NCBI RefSeq assembly: GCF_900115145.1
Contig: NZ_FOVL01000004.1
Coordinates: forward strand, 51,790 to 115,789
Length of the DNA: 64,000 nucleotides
Reading direction: 5' to 3'
DNA from: Salegentibacter flavus
Lineage (GTDB): Bacteria > Bacteroidota > Bacteroidia > Flavobacteriales > Flavobacteriaceae
Shown here piece by piece: positions 28,456 to 36,551 of the stretch. Both the position numbers and the translations under genes were made by a program. Positions within the stretch are counted from its first letter, which is position 1. Every line of letters begins with the position of its first letter. The notes under the pieces were generated by a model. It made no database searches, was not told where the DNA came from, and was given only the letters and a program-made list of their open reading frames with translations.

Positions 28456-28529
28456 TGACCCCGGCAGGATTCAAACCTGCAACCCTCAGAGCCGAAATCT
28501 GATGCGCTATTCAGTTGCGCCACGGGGCC
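28456..28529 (-). tRNA. tRNA-Arg (anticodon UCG)
   Basis: 74 bases fold as a full cloverleaf on the minus strand: acceptor GGCCCCG with CGGGGTC (one G-U), D stem GCGC/GCGC, anticodon stem TCAGA/TCTGA with loop TTTCGGC (anticodon TCG, reading CGA), T stem GCAGG/CCTGC with loop TTTGAAT. CCA is not encoded. It lies 62 bases after yqeY on the same strand. Confidence 0.93.
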
Positions 28530-28533
28530 GTTT

Positions 28534-28582
28534 CCCAGACCTCACAGGTTTTAATTCCGCATAGTTATCGGGACCTGTAAGA
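28534..28582. repeat. Short dispersed-type repeat between yqeY and tRNA-Arg
   Basis: GACCTCACAGGTTTT and, 20 bases on, GACCTGTAAGATTT. The two halves are imperfect inverted copies around the ACAGGT/ACCTGT core. Similar ACCTCACAGGTTTT units are, from memory, scattered through Flavobacteriaceae genomes. Confidence 0.4.
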
Positions 28583-28591
28583 TTTCGAAAA

Positions 28592-29044
28592 TTATTTATT
28601 CAATTTACTTTTTACAATTGTAGAAATAGTTTTGCCATCAGCCTTACCGGCTAATTCACTACTAGCCATTCCCATCACTTTACCCATATCCTGCATTCCA
28701 CTGGCTCCGGTTTTAGCGATGATCTCGTCTACTTTGGCTTCAATTTCAGCTTCGCTTAATTGCTCAGGTAAAAAAGATTCGATTACAGCAGCCTGTTTTT
28801 CTTCAGGTTCAGCTAAATCTGCTCTGTTTTGCTCCCTGTAAATAGCAGCGCTTTCCTTGCGTTGCTTTACCAGTTTTTGCAAAATTTTAAGCTCTTCATC
28901 TTCAGTCAAACCGTCTTTTGCAGCGCTTTCCGTATTAGCCAGTAAAATAGCACTTTTAACCGATCGTAAAGCTTCCAGCTTTTCACTGTCTTTAGCTTTC
29001 ATAGCAGCTTTCATCTCTGCCATTACTTTATCCTGTAAACTCAT
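28592..29044 (-). CDS. yqeY: GatB/YqeY domain protein
   Basis: 150 residues of the YqeY family, related to the tRNA-binding tail of amidotransferase subunit GatB: MSLQDKVMAEMKAAMKAKDSEKLEALRSVKSAI, LPEQLSEAEIEAKVDEII, MGKVMGMASSELAGKADGKTI. A role with tRNA is suspected; its tandem position with tRNA-Arg fits but may be chance. Confidence 0.92.
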   Translation of the reverse strand: MSLQDKVMAEMKAAMKAKDSEKLEALRSVKSAILLANTESAAKDGLTEDEELKILQKLVKQRKESAAIYREQNRADLAEPEEKQAAVIESFLPEQLSEAEIEAKVDEIIAKTGASGMQDMGKVMGMASSELAGKADGKTISTIVKSKLNK

Positions 29045-29055
29045 AACTTATCTTT

Positions 29056-29081
29056 GTCATTTCCGTGTAGGCGGAAATCTC
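29056..29081 (+). repeat. GTCATTTCCG-type palindromic repeat, copy 1
   Basis: GTCATTTCCGTGTAGGCGGA followed by AATCTC: a short inverted repeat TTTCCG/CGGAAA. Further copies occur at 60698-60723, 60909-60933 and 60955-60978 around the met attenuators. Confidence 0.6.
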
Positions 29082-29282
29082 AGCAGCGAAGATAAAATAT
29101 TAAAATTAAAATCCCCACTTATTCTCCCTGCAAAATTAAGAGACATGCGAATTTACAACAAGCATTTGGAAATTAGAATTTTACTATTCATCGGCCAGAT
29201 TTTATTATGTTTTTCAGTGTAGTTAAGAAATGAATTTTGAATGGAATTTATTAGGTGGGGGATAAAGGTTCTCTAGGTCAAT

Positions 29283-30077
29283 CTAATTCTTTGAGTGGGA
29301 GAACAACCATGGCAATAAGAATGGTTCAGCAAAGGCAGTATCCCAACTGTTATGATTAGCTTCCGGATATAATGATAGTTTTGCATTTCCTCCAAAATGA
29401 TTGATCATTCTGGCCATTTTCTTTGAATATTCAACGGGCACCACATTATCTTTCTCCCCATGAAAAATCCAGATATTAAAGCCTGGCCTGTAATATTCAG
29501 CTACCTTAGGATTTGCACCACCACATATAGCAAAGGCCGCGGCAAACATTTCAGGTTTTCTGTAAATCATCTCAAATGTTCCCATTCCCCCCATAGACAA
29601 ACCTCCCACATAAATTCGGGATTCATCTATAAAAACTTCGGCTTGCATTTTATCCATTAATTTCATTACCAGTTCAAGAGATTTGGTAGCCGATTTCTCA
29701 AACCCGAAATCAAATTGATAAGGCAGGCTGTCCCTTTTTACTTCTACCCGGGCCCAATAACCATCTTTTGGTGCCTGGGGAAAAATAACTATAGCTGGGA
29801 ATTCTTCCTGATTTTTCAGAAATAATTCGCTTCCATGCGTTAATTGTGACTCATTATTCCCGCCTCTTTCGCCCGCGCCGTGAAGAAATAAAACCACGGG
29901 ATATTCTTTTTCTTCCGAAAAGTCCTTCGGAAATAAAATTCGGTAATTTAAACTATCTCCTTCTACCACAAAAACTTCAGAATCATACTTATTTATATTT
30001 TGAGATTCCACAGTTAAAGAAAGGAGAAAGAAATTTACCAGAAGAAAACTGATCTTATGTGGTATGTTGTATTTCAT
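29283..30077 (-). CDS. Secreted carboxylesterase / dienelactone-hydrolase-like enzyme
   Basis: 264 residues, N-terminal signal peptide (about 25 residues, ending VESQN). Alpha/beta hydrolase: oxyanion region VVLFLHGAGERGGNNESQL, nucleophile elbow GGLSMGGMGTFEM (Ser near 150), acid in WIFHGEKDNVVPVEYSKKMA, catalytic His in YPEANHNSWDTAF. It resembles the 'phospholipase/carboxylesterase' group of esterases attached to glycan or xylan degradation; the substrate is unknown. Start at 30077 chosen to place the signal peptide at the N-terminus. Confidence 0.83.
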   Translation of the reverse strand: MKYNIPHKISFLLVNFFLLSLTVESQNINKYDSEVFVVEGDSLNYRILFPKDFSEEKEYPVVLFLHGAGERGGNNESQLTHGSELFLKNQEEFPAIVIFPQAPKDGYWARVEVKRDSLPYQFDFGFEKSATKSLELVMKLMDKMQAEVFIDESRIYVGGLSMGGMGTFEMIYRKPEMFAAAFAICGGANPKVAEYYRPGFNIWIFHGEKDNVVPVEYSKKMARMINHFGGNAKLSLYPEANHNSWDTAFAEPFLLPWLFSHSKN

Positions 30078-30527
30078 GAGGAATATAGTTTTTAAAGTAT
30101 GTCCTGAAACCGGTTTAAAGTTTCGGCTAGATATTTCTATAACCAAATATAGCTATTATCCTGCTTAATTCTGAAAGCTAAGTTCCTTAACTACTGTTCG
30201 TAAAATCCTCGTCCAGATACTATCTTCCAGGGCGGGGATTTCAGGAAAACTGAATTCGCTTCTACAAAAATAAAAGGCCTGATGCTTCAGAATTCAAAGG
30301 GAAATTCAGGAAGGAAATCGGAACTCAGTTAAGCCTGTTTTAAATGAATACAGTTCAGCTCAATTATGATGGAGTTTCGACGGACTGCTCTGTTGTATTT
30401 ATGCAAACTTTCAACAACTATGGAAGAATTATTTTCAATCTGCAAATATTAAACCGTGGGCAAACCAGAAATTACCCTTACAACACGTCCCCGAAACTTA
30501 TTGGAAATATTTGAGTAAAAAGATTCC
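30078..30527. other. Gene-free intergenic region
   Basis: About 450 A+T-rich bases between a minus-strand esterase and a plus-strand lipoprotein. No ORF with plausible composition, RNA fold or repeat was recognised. Confidence 0.5.
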
Positions 30528-30557
30528 ATTGATAAATTAAAAATTAGCTTAAATTTG
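30528..30557 (+). promoter_or_regulatory. Promoter of the first small lipoprotein gene
   Basis: ATTG (30528-30531), 18 bases, TAAATTTG (30550-30557). The -7 box is perfect and lies 31 bases before the ATG. Confidence 0.65.
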
Positions 30558-30587
30558 TTTCTTCAACTAACTAAACATTATCTAAAA

Positions 30588-30803
30588 ATGAAAAAATTAT
30601 TCTTATTATTTGCTGTTGCAACTATGTCCCTTTCGATCTACTCTTGTAGAGAGACTACTGAAGAAAAAACCGAAGACGCTATAGAGTCTGCAGGTGAAGA
30701 TATAGAAGACGCTGCTGAAGAAGCTGCTGATGAAACTGAAGAAGCTGTTGAAGAAGCTAAGCAGGAAATTGACGAAGAAATGAATGAGGACGATAATATG
30801 TAA
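30588..30803 (+). CDS. Small acidic lipoprotein, copy 1
   Basis: 71 residues: lipoprotein signal (MKKLFLLFAVATMSLSIYSC, Cys at 20) followed by RETTEEKTEDAIESAGEDIE and a purely Glu/Asp/Ala-rich amphipathic helix. Mature part is almost all helix-forming with strong negative charge. Function unknown. It is a paralogue of the gene at 30978, sharing CRETTxEKTxDAIExxGEDIED. Own promoter and terminator. The start at 30588 is set by the signal peptide; the upstream in-frame TTG lies inside the -7 box. Confidence 0.85.
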   Translation: MKKLFLLFAVATMSLSIYSCRETTEEKTEDAIESAGEDIEDAAEEAADETEEAVEEAKQEIDEEMNEDDNM

Positions 30804-30826
30804 AATCGTACTTAAAATTATTTTCT

Positions 30827-30861
30827 AAAGCTGCTTTCTTCATCGAAAGTGGCTTTTTTTT
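30827..30861 (+). terminator. Intrinsic terminator after lipoprotein copy 1
   Basis: AAAGC-tg-CTTTC pairs with GAAAG-tg-GCTTT around a 6-base loop, followed by T8. Confidence 0.78.
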
Positions 30862-30977
30862 ATTAACCCTATAAAATGAGCATAACGGAAACGCGATACA
30901 AACACTCATGAACCTGGCCGGTAGGCAGGGGTATGCGAATTACATATGACCATTAAAAAACAATAAATATCCTACAT

Positions 30978-31217
30978 ATGAAAAAGTTAATTTTATTTTT
31001 AGTTGCCATCCTGGCGTTTTCACTAAATGCTTGTAGAGAAACCACCCAGGAGAAAACCCAGGACGCTATTGAAGCTATAGGCGAAGACATTGAAGATAAT
31101 GCCAAAAAAGCAGGAGAAAAAATAGAAGAAGGTGCCGAGAAGGTAAAAAAGGAGATCGATGAAGAAATTCACGAAACCGATGATATAAATGGGCAAGAGG
31201 CAAATGACGATTATTAA
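30978..31217 (+). CDS. Small charged lipoprotein, copy 2
   Basis: 79 residues: signal MKKLILFLVAILAFSLNAC (Cys 19), then RETTQEKTQDAIEAIGEDIE and a helix richer in Lys than copy 1 (KKAGEKIEEGAEKVKKEIDEE), ending in an acidic tail. Clearly a diverged tandem duplicate. Function unknown; such lipoproteins may be periplasmic stress proteins, but nothing here proves it. Confidence 0.83.
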   Translation: MKKLILFLVAILAFSLNACRETTQEKTQDAIEAIGEDIEDNAKKAGEKIEEGAEKVKKEIDEEIHETDDINGQEANDDY

Positions 31218-31238
31218 TTCTGCCTGACACCTTAAATC

Positions 31239-31272
31239 AAAAAACCGTGTAATCACAATTATGCGGTTTTTT
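31239..31272 (+). terminator. Intrinsic terminator after lipoprotein copy 2
   Basis: AAAAAACCG (31239-31247) pairs with CGGTTTTTT (31264-31272). Confidence 0.75.
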
Positions 31273-31340
31273 AATTTTCAATCAATTCCATGAATTACGG
31301 AATAACTTCATCGTTAACATTGCCAAAATTATAGTAGTAT

Positions 31341-31376
31341 AGCTCCTCTCCCTTTGGGCGAGGCGAGAGCGAGGGC
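31341..31376. repeat. CTCCTCTCCC-type repeat abutting the polyprenyl synthase stop codon
   Basis: CTCCTCTCCCTTTGGGCGAG and following GCGAGAGCGAGGG run right up to the stop codon at 31377. Related elements lie at 47327-47356 and 50264-50293, also directly after stop codons of minus-strand genes. Confidence 0.5.
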
Positions 31377-32354
31377 TTATTTTTTTCGTTCGATTACATA
31401 ATTCACCATTAACTCCAGCGAATCTTTATAAGTCGAATCGGGGTAATCTTCCAGAATAGAAAGAGCCTCTCGCTGGAATTCCATCATTTTATTTTCCGCG
31501 TAATCAAGCCCGCCTTTCAGTTTCACAAATTCTATAACTTCCTTTACCCGCTTTTTATCCTTATTATGATTCTTAACCGAATTTATAAGCCAGGATTTTT
31601 CCTTTTTCGTAGAATTATTCAGGGCGTAGATCAGCGGAAGCGTCATTTTTTGTTCCTTGATGTCTATTCCTGTAGGCTTCCCAATTTTGTCATCTCCGTA
31701 GTCAAAAAGGTCATCTTTGATCTGAAACGCCATCCCAATAAGTTCTCCAAAGCGTCTCATTTTGGCGATCTCGTTGGATTCAGGTTTAACCGAAGCTGCT
31801 CCCAGGCTGCAACAAGCAGCGATAAGAGTAGCTGTTTTCTGGCGGATGATATCATAATAAACCGCCTCGGTGATATCCAGGCGACGCGCTTTTTCAATCT
31901 GCAGCAATTCCCCTTCACTCATCTCTCTTACTGCAACCGAAATGATCTTCAGCAAATCAAAATCATTATTATCAATAGATAAGAGCAAACCTTTAGAAAG
32001 CAGGTAATCGCCAACCAAAACAGCGATCTTATTTTTCCATAAAGCATTAATGCTGAAAAAGCCACGACGGCGGTTTGAATCATCAACCACATCATCGTGT
32101 ACTAGCGTGGCGGTATGGATCAGTTCAATGACTGAAGCTCCCCTGTAGGTTCGCTCGTTCACGCTCCCGTCTGAAACCATTTTGGCAACCAGAAACACGA
32201 ACATTGGCCGCATCTGCTTACCTTTTCTGTTAACAATATAATGGGTAATACGATTAAGTAGCGCTACCTGAGAAGACATGGACTCGAAGAACTTTTTTTC
32301 AAAAAGTTCCATTTCTTTCTCTACCGGGAGTTTTATTTGGGAAATTACTTTCAT
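31377..32354 (-). CDS. Long-chain polyprenyl diphosphate synthase
   Basis: Trans-prenyl chain elongation, likely making the octaprenyl or heptaprenyl side chain of menaquinone. 325 residues. First aspartate-rich motif DDVVDDSNRRRG (near 90) and second DDLFDYGDD (near 215) are intact, as is the GKQMRPMFVFL substrate site. Product length cannot be determined by eye. Followed by a palindromic repeat. Confidence 0.9.
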   Translation of the reverse strand: MKVISQIKLPVEKEMELFEKKFFESMSSQVALLNRITHYIVNRKGKQMRPMFVFLVAKMVSDGSVNERTYRGASVIELIHTATLVHDDVVDDSNRRRGFFSINALWKNKIAVLVGDYLLSKGLLLSIDNNDFDLLKIISVAVREMSEGELLQIEKARRLDITEAVYYDIIRQKTATLIAACCSLGAASVKPESNEIAKMRRFGELIGMAFQIKDDLFDYGDDKIGKPTGIDIKEQKMTLPLIYALNNSTKKEKSWLINSVKNHNKDKKRVKEVIEFVKLKGGLDYAENKMMEFQREALSILEDYPDSTYKDSLELMVNYVIERKK

Positions 32355-32411
32355 TAAGCCACCAAATATAATTATTTAAAGAGAATTTTGAGTGGTGACT
32401 TCATTTCCAAA

Positions 32412-33455
32412 TTAAGCCGATTTATTTGCCAATTGACCGCAGGCAGCATCTATATCTTTTCCGCGGGAGCGACGTACCGTAACCGTAATATTATTCCTTT
32501 CCAGGATTTGCTGGTACATATCGGTTGCCTGGGAAGAAGCCTGTTGGAAATTGCCGTCATCTATAGGATTGTATTCGATAAGATTCACCTTGCAGGGAAC
32601 ATACTTGCAGAATCTCACCAGGGCTTCAGCATCTTTTCTGGTATCGTTAATATCCTTCCACACAATATATTCGTAGGTAATGCGGCTTTTGGTTTTTGAA
32701 TACCAATACTCCAGGGCTTCTCTTAGATCATTTAGAGGAAAGGTCTCATTAAACGGCATTATTTTCGTGCGAATTTTATCTACAGCCGAATGCAGAGAAA
32801 CCGCAAGCTTGATTTTGGCTTCATCATCAGCCAGCTTTTTAATCATCTTAGGCACTCCTGAAGTTGAAATGGTGATGCGCTTCGGCGACATGCCCAGACC
32901 TTCCGGTGAGGTTATCTTCTCGACCGCCTTCATCACATTATTGTAATTCATTAGCGGCTCCCCCATTCCCATAAAAACAATATTACTCAGGGGCCGATCA
33001 AAATATAGCCTGCTTTCGTTATCGATAGCGACAACCTGATCGTAGATCTCATCAGGATTCAGGTTACGCATTCTTTTTAATTTTGCAGTGGCACAGAACT
33101 GGCAATCCAAACTGCATCCCACCTGTGAGGAAACACAAGCCGTAGTTCGAGTAGCCGTAGGAATCAAAACCGATTCAACTGTTAATTGATCATGTAACTT
33201 TACCGCATTTTTGATCGTTCCATCACTGCTGCGTTGCATCTGGTCTACCCGAATATGGTTGATCACAAAATTTTCGTTCAGCATTTCACGGGTCTCCTTG
33301 GAAATGTTGGTCATCGCCTCAAAGCTGTGTGCTCCCTTATTCCAAAGCCATTCATATACCTGACTTCCGCGGAAGGATTTATCGCGTTCTGCAACAAAAA
33401 AGTCCTGCAATTGCTTCTTGGTAAGTGCCCGTATGTCTTTCTTCTTATTTTTCAC
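32412..33455 (-). CDS. rlmN: 23S rRNA (adenine2503-C2)-methyltransferase RlmN
   Basis: Radical SAM enzyme methylating A2503 of 23S rRNA (and A37 of some tRNAs). 347 residues; CSLDCQFCATAKLKRMRNL has the CxxxCxxC cluster (near 118); IVFMGMGEPLMNYNNV and the second catalytic Cys in DIDAACGQL near the C-terminus are present. The start codon is GTG at 33455, and the -7 box ends only 4 bases upstream, so the mRNA may be leaderless. No later start fits the conserved N-terminus. Confidence 0.94.
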   Translation of the reverse strand: MKNKKKDIRALTKKQLQDFFVAERDKSFRGSQVYEWLWNKGAHSFEAMTNISKETREMLNENFVINHIRVDQMQRSSDGTIKNAVKLHDQLTVESVLIPTATRTTACVSSQVGCSLDCQFCATAKLKRMRNLNPDEIYDQVVAIDNESRLYFDRPLSNIVFMGMGEPLMNYNNVMKAVEKITSPEGLGMSPKRITISTSGVPKMIKKLADDEAKIKLAVSLHSAVDKIRTKIMPFNETFPLNDLREALEYWYSKTKSRITYEYIVWKDINDTRKDAEALVRFCKYVPCKVNLIEYNPIDDGNFQQASSQATDMYQQILERNNITVTVRRSRGKDIDAACGQLANKSA

Positions 33456-33459
33456 GCTG

Positions 33460-33467
33460 CAAAAGTA
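33460..33467 (-). promoter_or_regulatory. -7 promoter box for rlmN
   Basis: TACTTTTG on the minus strand; it ends 4 bases before the GTG start codon, which predicts a transcript starting at or about the start codon. Confidence 0.55.
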
Positions 33468-33526
33468 TGAAGAATTAAAGGATTTTATTACTAATTGAAT
33501 CTTAAGTGTTTAGCTTCTTCGAAAAC

Positions 33527-33559
33527 AAAAAAAGCCACAAACTTGAAATTTGTGGCTTT
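33527..33559 (-). terminator. Intrinsic terminator after queA
   Basis: AAAGCCACAAA (33531-33541) pairs with TTTGTGGCTTT (33549-33559); on the minus strand the stem ends in T7. Confidence 0.9.
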
Positions 33560-33578
33560 AATACTATTTTTTGCGATT

Positions 33579-34628
33579 TTAGATGATCAACATAGCATCT
33601 CCGTAAGTGTAAAAACGGTATTTCTCCTTCACGGCTTCCTCATAGGCTTTCTTCATAAAATCGTGCCCGGCAAATGCTGAAACCATCATAAGTAAGGTTG
33701 ATTTTGGCGTATGAAAATTAGTCACCATACAATTGGCGATACTGAAATCGTAGGGAGGAAAGATAAATTTATTAGTCCAACCTCCATATTCATTTAAAGT
33801 TTGATTTGAAGAAACCGCACTCTCCAGAACACGCATAACAGTAGTACCCACCGCACAAACTCTACGGTTTTCCAGCTTGGCCTTATTGATAGTATCCGTG
33901 GCTTTTTTCGTAATAAAAGCTTCTTCGCTATCCATTTTATGTTTGCTAAGGTCTTCTACCTCGACGGGGCTAAAAGTTCCCAAACCTACGTGAAGGGTAA
34001 CTTCAGCAAAGTCCACTCCTTTAATTTCCAATCTTTTCAACAAATGTTTGGAAAAGTGTAACCCGGCTGTAGGAGCGGCAACTGCCCCTTCTTCTTTAGC
34101 ATAAATCGTTTGGTAACGCTCCTGATCTTCAGGCTGTACTTCCCTTTTTATATACTTTGGAAGCGGGGTTTCCCCAAGTTCCTGTAGTTTTTTTCTGAAA
34201 TCTTCGTAAGAACCATCGTATAAAAATCTAAGGGTTCGCCCACGGGAAGTCGTATTATCAATAACCTCGGCTACCAGACTTTCATCTTCCCCGAAGTAAA
34301 GTTTATTCCCAATTCTTATTTTTCTTGCAGGATCTACCAACACATCCCAAAGTTTGGTTTCAGGGTTTAGTTCCCTGAGTAAAAAAACTTCAATTCTTGC
34401 ACCGGTTTTTTCCTTATTTCCGTAGAGACGAGCCGGAAAAACCTTGGTGTTATTAAGAACCATAACATCTTCAGGATCAAAATAATCCAGGATGTCTTTA
34501 AATTGTTTATGCTCAATAGTTTGTTCTTTCCTGTTAAGAACCATTAGTCTTGCCTCATCCCTGTTCTCAGCAGGATACTCAGCCAATAGTTCCGGTGGAA
34601 GTTCAAAATTGAATTGTGAAAGTTTCAT
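33579..34628 (-). CDS. queA: S-adenosylmethionine:tRNA ribosyltransferase-isomerase QueA
   Basis: Transfers and isomerises the ribosyl moiety of SAM to 7-aminomethyl-7-deazaguanine in tRNA to form epoxyqueuosine. 349 residues from [19 protein letters not shown]; motifs [58 protein letters not shown]. The ATG at 34634 (two residues earlier) is also possible. Own promoter; terminator downstream. Confidence 0.95.
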   Translation of the reverse strand: MKLSQFNFELPPELLAEYPAENRDEARLMVLNRKEQTIEHKQFKDILDYFDPEDVMVLNNTKVFPARLYGNKEKTGARIEVFLLRELNPETKLWDVLVDPARKIRIGNKLYFGEDESLVAEVIDNTTSRGRTLRFLYDGSYEDFRKKLQELGETPLPKYIKREVQPEDQERYQTIYAKEEGAVAAPTAGLHFSKHLLKRLEIKGVDFAEVTLHVGLGTFSPVEVEDLSKHKMDSEEAFITKKATDTINKAKLENRRVCAVGTTVMRVLESAVSSNQTLNEYGGWTNKFIFPPYDFSIANCMVTNFHTPKSTLLMMVSAFAGHDFMKKAYEEAVKEKYRFYTYGDAMLII

Positions 34629-34654
34629 TCCCATAAGTGTGCTTTTAAAAGCTG

Positions 34655-34687
34655 CAAATATACAACCTCAAAACAGGCGTTGTCAAG
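34655..34687 (-). promoter_or_regulatory. Promoter of queA
   Basis: On the minus strand CTTG (34684-34687), 21 bases, TATATTTG (34655-34662): a good -33/-7 pair, 27 bases before the ATG. No preQ1-type riboswitch fits in the short leader. Confidence 0.68.
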
Positions 34688-34718
34688 TAAATAAGACTTT
34701 ATTTGTCTTTGCCGGTGT

Positions 34719-35942
34719 TTAGGCCCTGCCTATGTTAAAGCCCAGCTTTTCAAGATCCTTCCAGAAATCGGGATAAGACTTCGAAACTACCATGGCATCT
34801 TCAATTTCAAAAGGCACTTTGAGACCAAGAGGCGCAAAGGCCATCGCCATTCGGTGATCGTTATAGGTGGCTACGGAAACATTTTTAGTGAAATCTTTCT
34901 GCGGAATCAATTCCAGGCTATCCTTTGAAATTTTTACACTGCTTCCAAATTTCTCAATTTCAGTTTTTAACGCGGCAAGCCGATCGGTTTCCTTTATTTT
35001 AAGGGTATGCAGTCCTTTTAAAGTGCAATTTACGCCAAGCGCAAGGCAGGTTACCGCAATAGTCTGAGCGATATCGGGCGAGTCAATCAAATTTTCTGCA
35101 AGATGCCTTGGTTTCTTTTGAGAGGTTTTTTTAAGCACTATCGCATCATCCTCATAATGGGTTTCCACCCCAAACTGCCGGTAAATTTCAGAAATACAGC
35201 AGTCGCCCTGCAGACTCTTTTCCCGGTAAATACCCAGTCTTAAATGCGCAGTTTCACTAATGGCCGCGAGACTATAAAAATAAGAAGCCGAACTCCAGTC
35301 TGATTCCACAGCGATGGTTTTGCTCTCCAGTTTTTCGGCAGGTCCTATTATTATTTTGTTTTTGGTGAATTCTCCCGTCACCCCGGCATTTTTCATCATT
35401 TCGAGGGTCATATTGATGTATGGTGCTGAAGTCACCTGACCCACAAGATCTATTTGTAACCCATTAAGTAATGAAGGCGCGATAAGCATTAAAGCCGAAA
35501 TATACTGGCTGCTGATATTAGCCTGTACTTTCACTTCGTTTTCGGTAAGCGTTTTCCCTTTTATTCTCAACGGCGGATAACCTTCTTCCTTTTCATAACT
35601 TATATCGGCGCCCAGAGTTTTTAAGGCATCCACCAATAGTTTGACAGGCCGTTCCTGCATACGTGGGCTGCCGGTTAAGACCACCTCTCTGCCCTCTCTG
35701 GTCGCAAAATATGCCGTAAGAAAACGCATAGCCGTACCCGCGTGATGAATATCAATTAACTCTTCTTCGGAAGCTAAAGCTTTTTTCAGATATTGGGTAT
35801 CATCACTATTGGATAGGTTCTCGACCTTTAGAGAAGGATATAGAGCCTGTAGAATAAGTAAGCGATTCGATTCACTCTTTGAACCGGTAATTTTCAGGTC
35901 TCCCGAAAGCTGCTTTTTATCGTTAAAAAGTTTAATCTTCAT
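34719..35942 (-). CDS. aroA: 3-phosphoshikimate 1-carboxyvinyltransferase (EPSP synthase)
   Basis: Sixth step of the shikimate pathway. 407 residues, slightly short for the family. ITGSKSESNRLLILQAL near the N-terminus (shikimate/PEP site), HHAGTAMRFLTAYFA (near 80), GSPRMQERPVKLLVDAL, and KETDRLAALKTEIEKFG (near 315) with YNDHRMAMAFAPLG near the end. Downstream of a small membrane-protein gene (13 bases), so part of a five-gene set reading leftward from about 40.5 kb. Confidence 0.95.
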   Translation of the reverse strand: MKIKLFNDKKQLSGDLKITGSKSESNRLLILQALYPSLKVENLSNSDDTQYLKKALASEEELIDIHHAGTAMRFLTAYFATREGREVVLTGSPRMQERPVKLLVDALKTLGADISYEKEEGYPPLRIKGKTLTENEVKVQANISSQYISALMLIAPSLLNGLQIDLVGQVTSAPYINMTLEMMKNAGVTGEFTKNKIIIGPAEKLESKTIAVESDWSSASYFYSLAAISETAHLRLGIYREKSLQGDCCISEIYRQFGVETHYEDDAIVLKKTSQKKPRHLAENLIDSPDIAQTIAVTCLALGVNCTLKGLHTLKIKETDRLAALKTEIEKFGSSVKISKDSLELIPQKDFTKNVSVATYNDHRMAMAFAPLGLKVPFEIEDAMVVSKSYPDFWKDLEKLGFNIGRA

Positions 35943-35955
35943 CTCCTTCTGATTT

Positions 35956-36222
35956 TTATTTATTCCGGGAATCTTCCTTTTCCTTCATCTTAAACTGGCC
36001 AAAAGCAATGATAAACCCGTAGGCCAGAGCCGCTACAAATTGCCCCAGAATAAACCGGAATAATTTCCCGTCTTCGGTACGCTCCCTGAAAAAAGTGGCT
36101 ATTTCAATCCCACCATATTCAAATAACATACTCACAAAATTATAAATTACAAGAAAGGAAACCCCCAGTAATATTACTGATTTCCAGAAGCTTTTTTGTG
36201 AAACTATACTCTTAAAACCCAT
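35956..36222 (-). CDS. Small membrane protein, function unknown
   Basis: 88 residues with two predicted membrane helices (about 15-35, SVILLGVSFLVIYNFVSMLF, and about 57-75, FILGQFVAALAYGFIIAFG) joined by a charged loop, and a lysine/glutamate tail. I do not recognise a family. The start overlaps the stop of the MazG-like gene by one base (TAATG), so it is translated together with it. Confidence 0.75.
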   Translation of the reverse strand: MGFKSIVSQKSFWKSVILLGVSFLVIYNFVSMLFEYGGIEIATFFRERTEDGKLFRFILGQFVAALAYGFIIAFGQFKMKEKEDSRNK

Positions 36223-36548
36223 TATTGAAGTTTTTCATTATTCTTATGGCGGTCTTTATCCCTTTTGGTTTTAATGTCCAGCTTTTTATCGAATGCCTCT
36301 TGCAAATTAACTCCGGTTTGGTTGGCAAGACATAGCACCACAAACATCACATCTGCCAGTTCTTCTCCCAGGTCTTTGTCCTTATCGCTATCCTTTTCGC
36401 TTTGTTCTCCATAGCGACGTGCAATTATTCGGGCAACTTCCCCTACTTCTTCAGTGAGTTGCGCCATATTGGTGAGCTCGTTAAAATAACGAACTCCATG
36501 CTCCTTTATCCAATCGTCTACCGCTTTTTGAGCGTTATCTATATTCAT
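36222..36548 (-). CDS. MazG-like nucleotide pyrophosphohydrolase
   Basis: 108-residue all-alpha NTP pyrophosphatase. The metal-binding EExxE ... ExxD pattern is present: LTEEVGEVARII (near 32) and GEELADVMFVVLCLANQTG (near 62). Such enzymes remove non-canonical dNTPs. The C-terminus is a basic tail. Follows the DUF3857 gene with a 3-base gap. Confidence 0.87.
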   Translation of the reverse strand: MNIDNAQKAVDDWIKEHGVRYFNELTNMAQLTEEVGEVARIIARRYGEQSEKDSDKDKDLGEELADVMFVVLCLANQTGVNLQEAFDKKLDIKTKRDKDRHKNNEKLQ

Positions 36549-36551
36549 TCC

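Noticed and set aside
28340-28529. Phage attachment site or integrated element at tRNA-Arg
   Set aside because: CTGGCTAAC and GGTGGCTAAAAC near 28355 looked like a possible att remnant, but no integrase, no second tRNA 3' copy and no foreign genes are present.
29049-29056. Plus-strand -7 box TATCTTTG upstream of yqeY
   Set aside because: It points into a gap between two minus-strand genes with no ORF or stable RNA downstream; probably part of the adjacent repeat.
34629-34718. preQ1 riboswitch before queA
   Set aside because: The leader is only about 22 bases between promoter and ATG; no preQ1 fold fits. QueA acts after preQ1 anyway.
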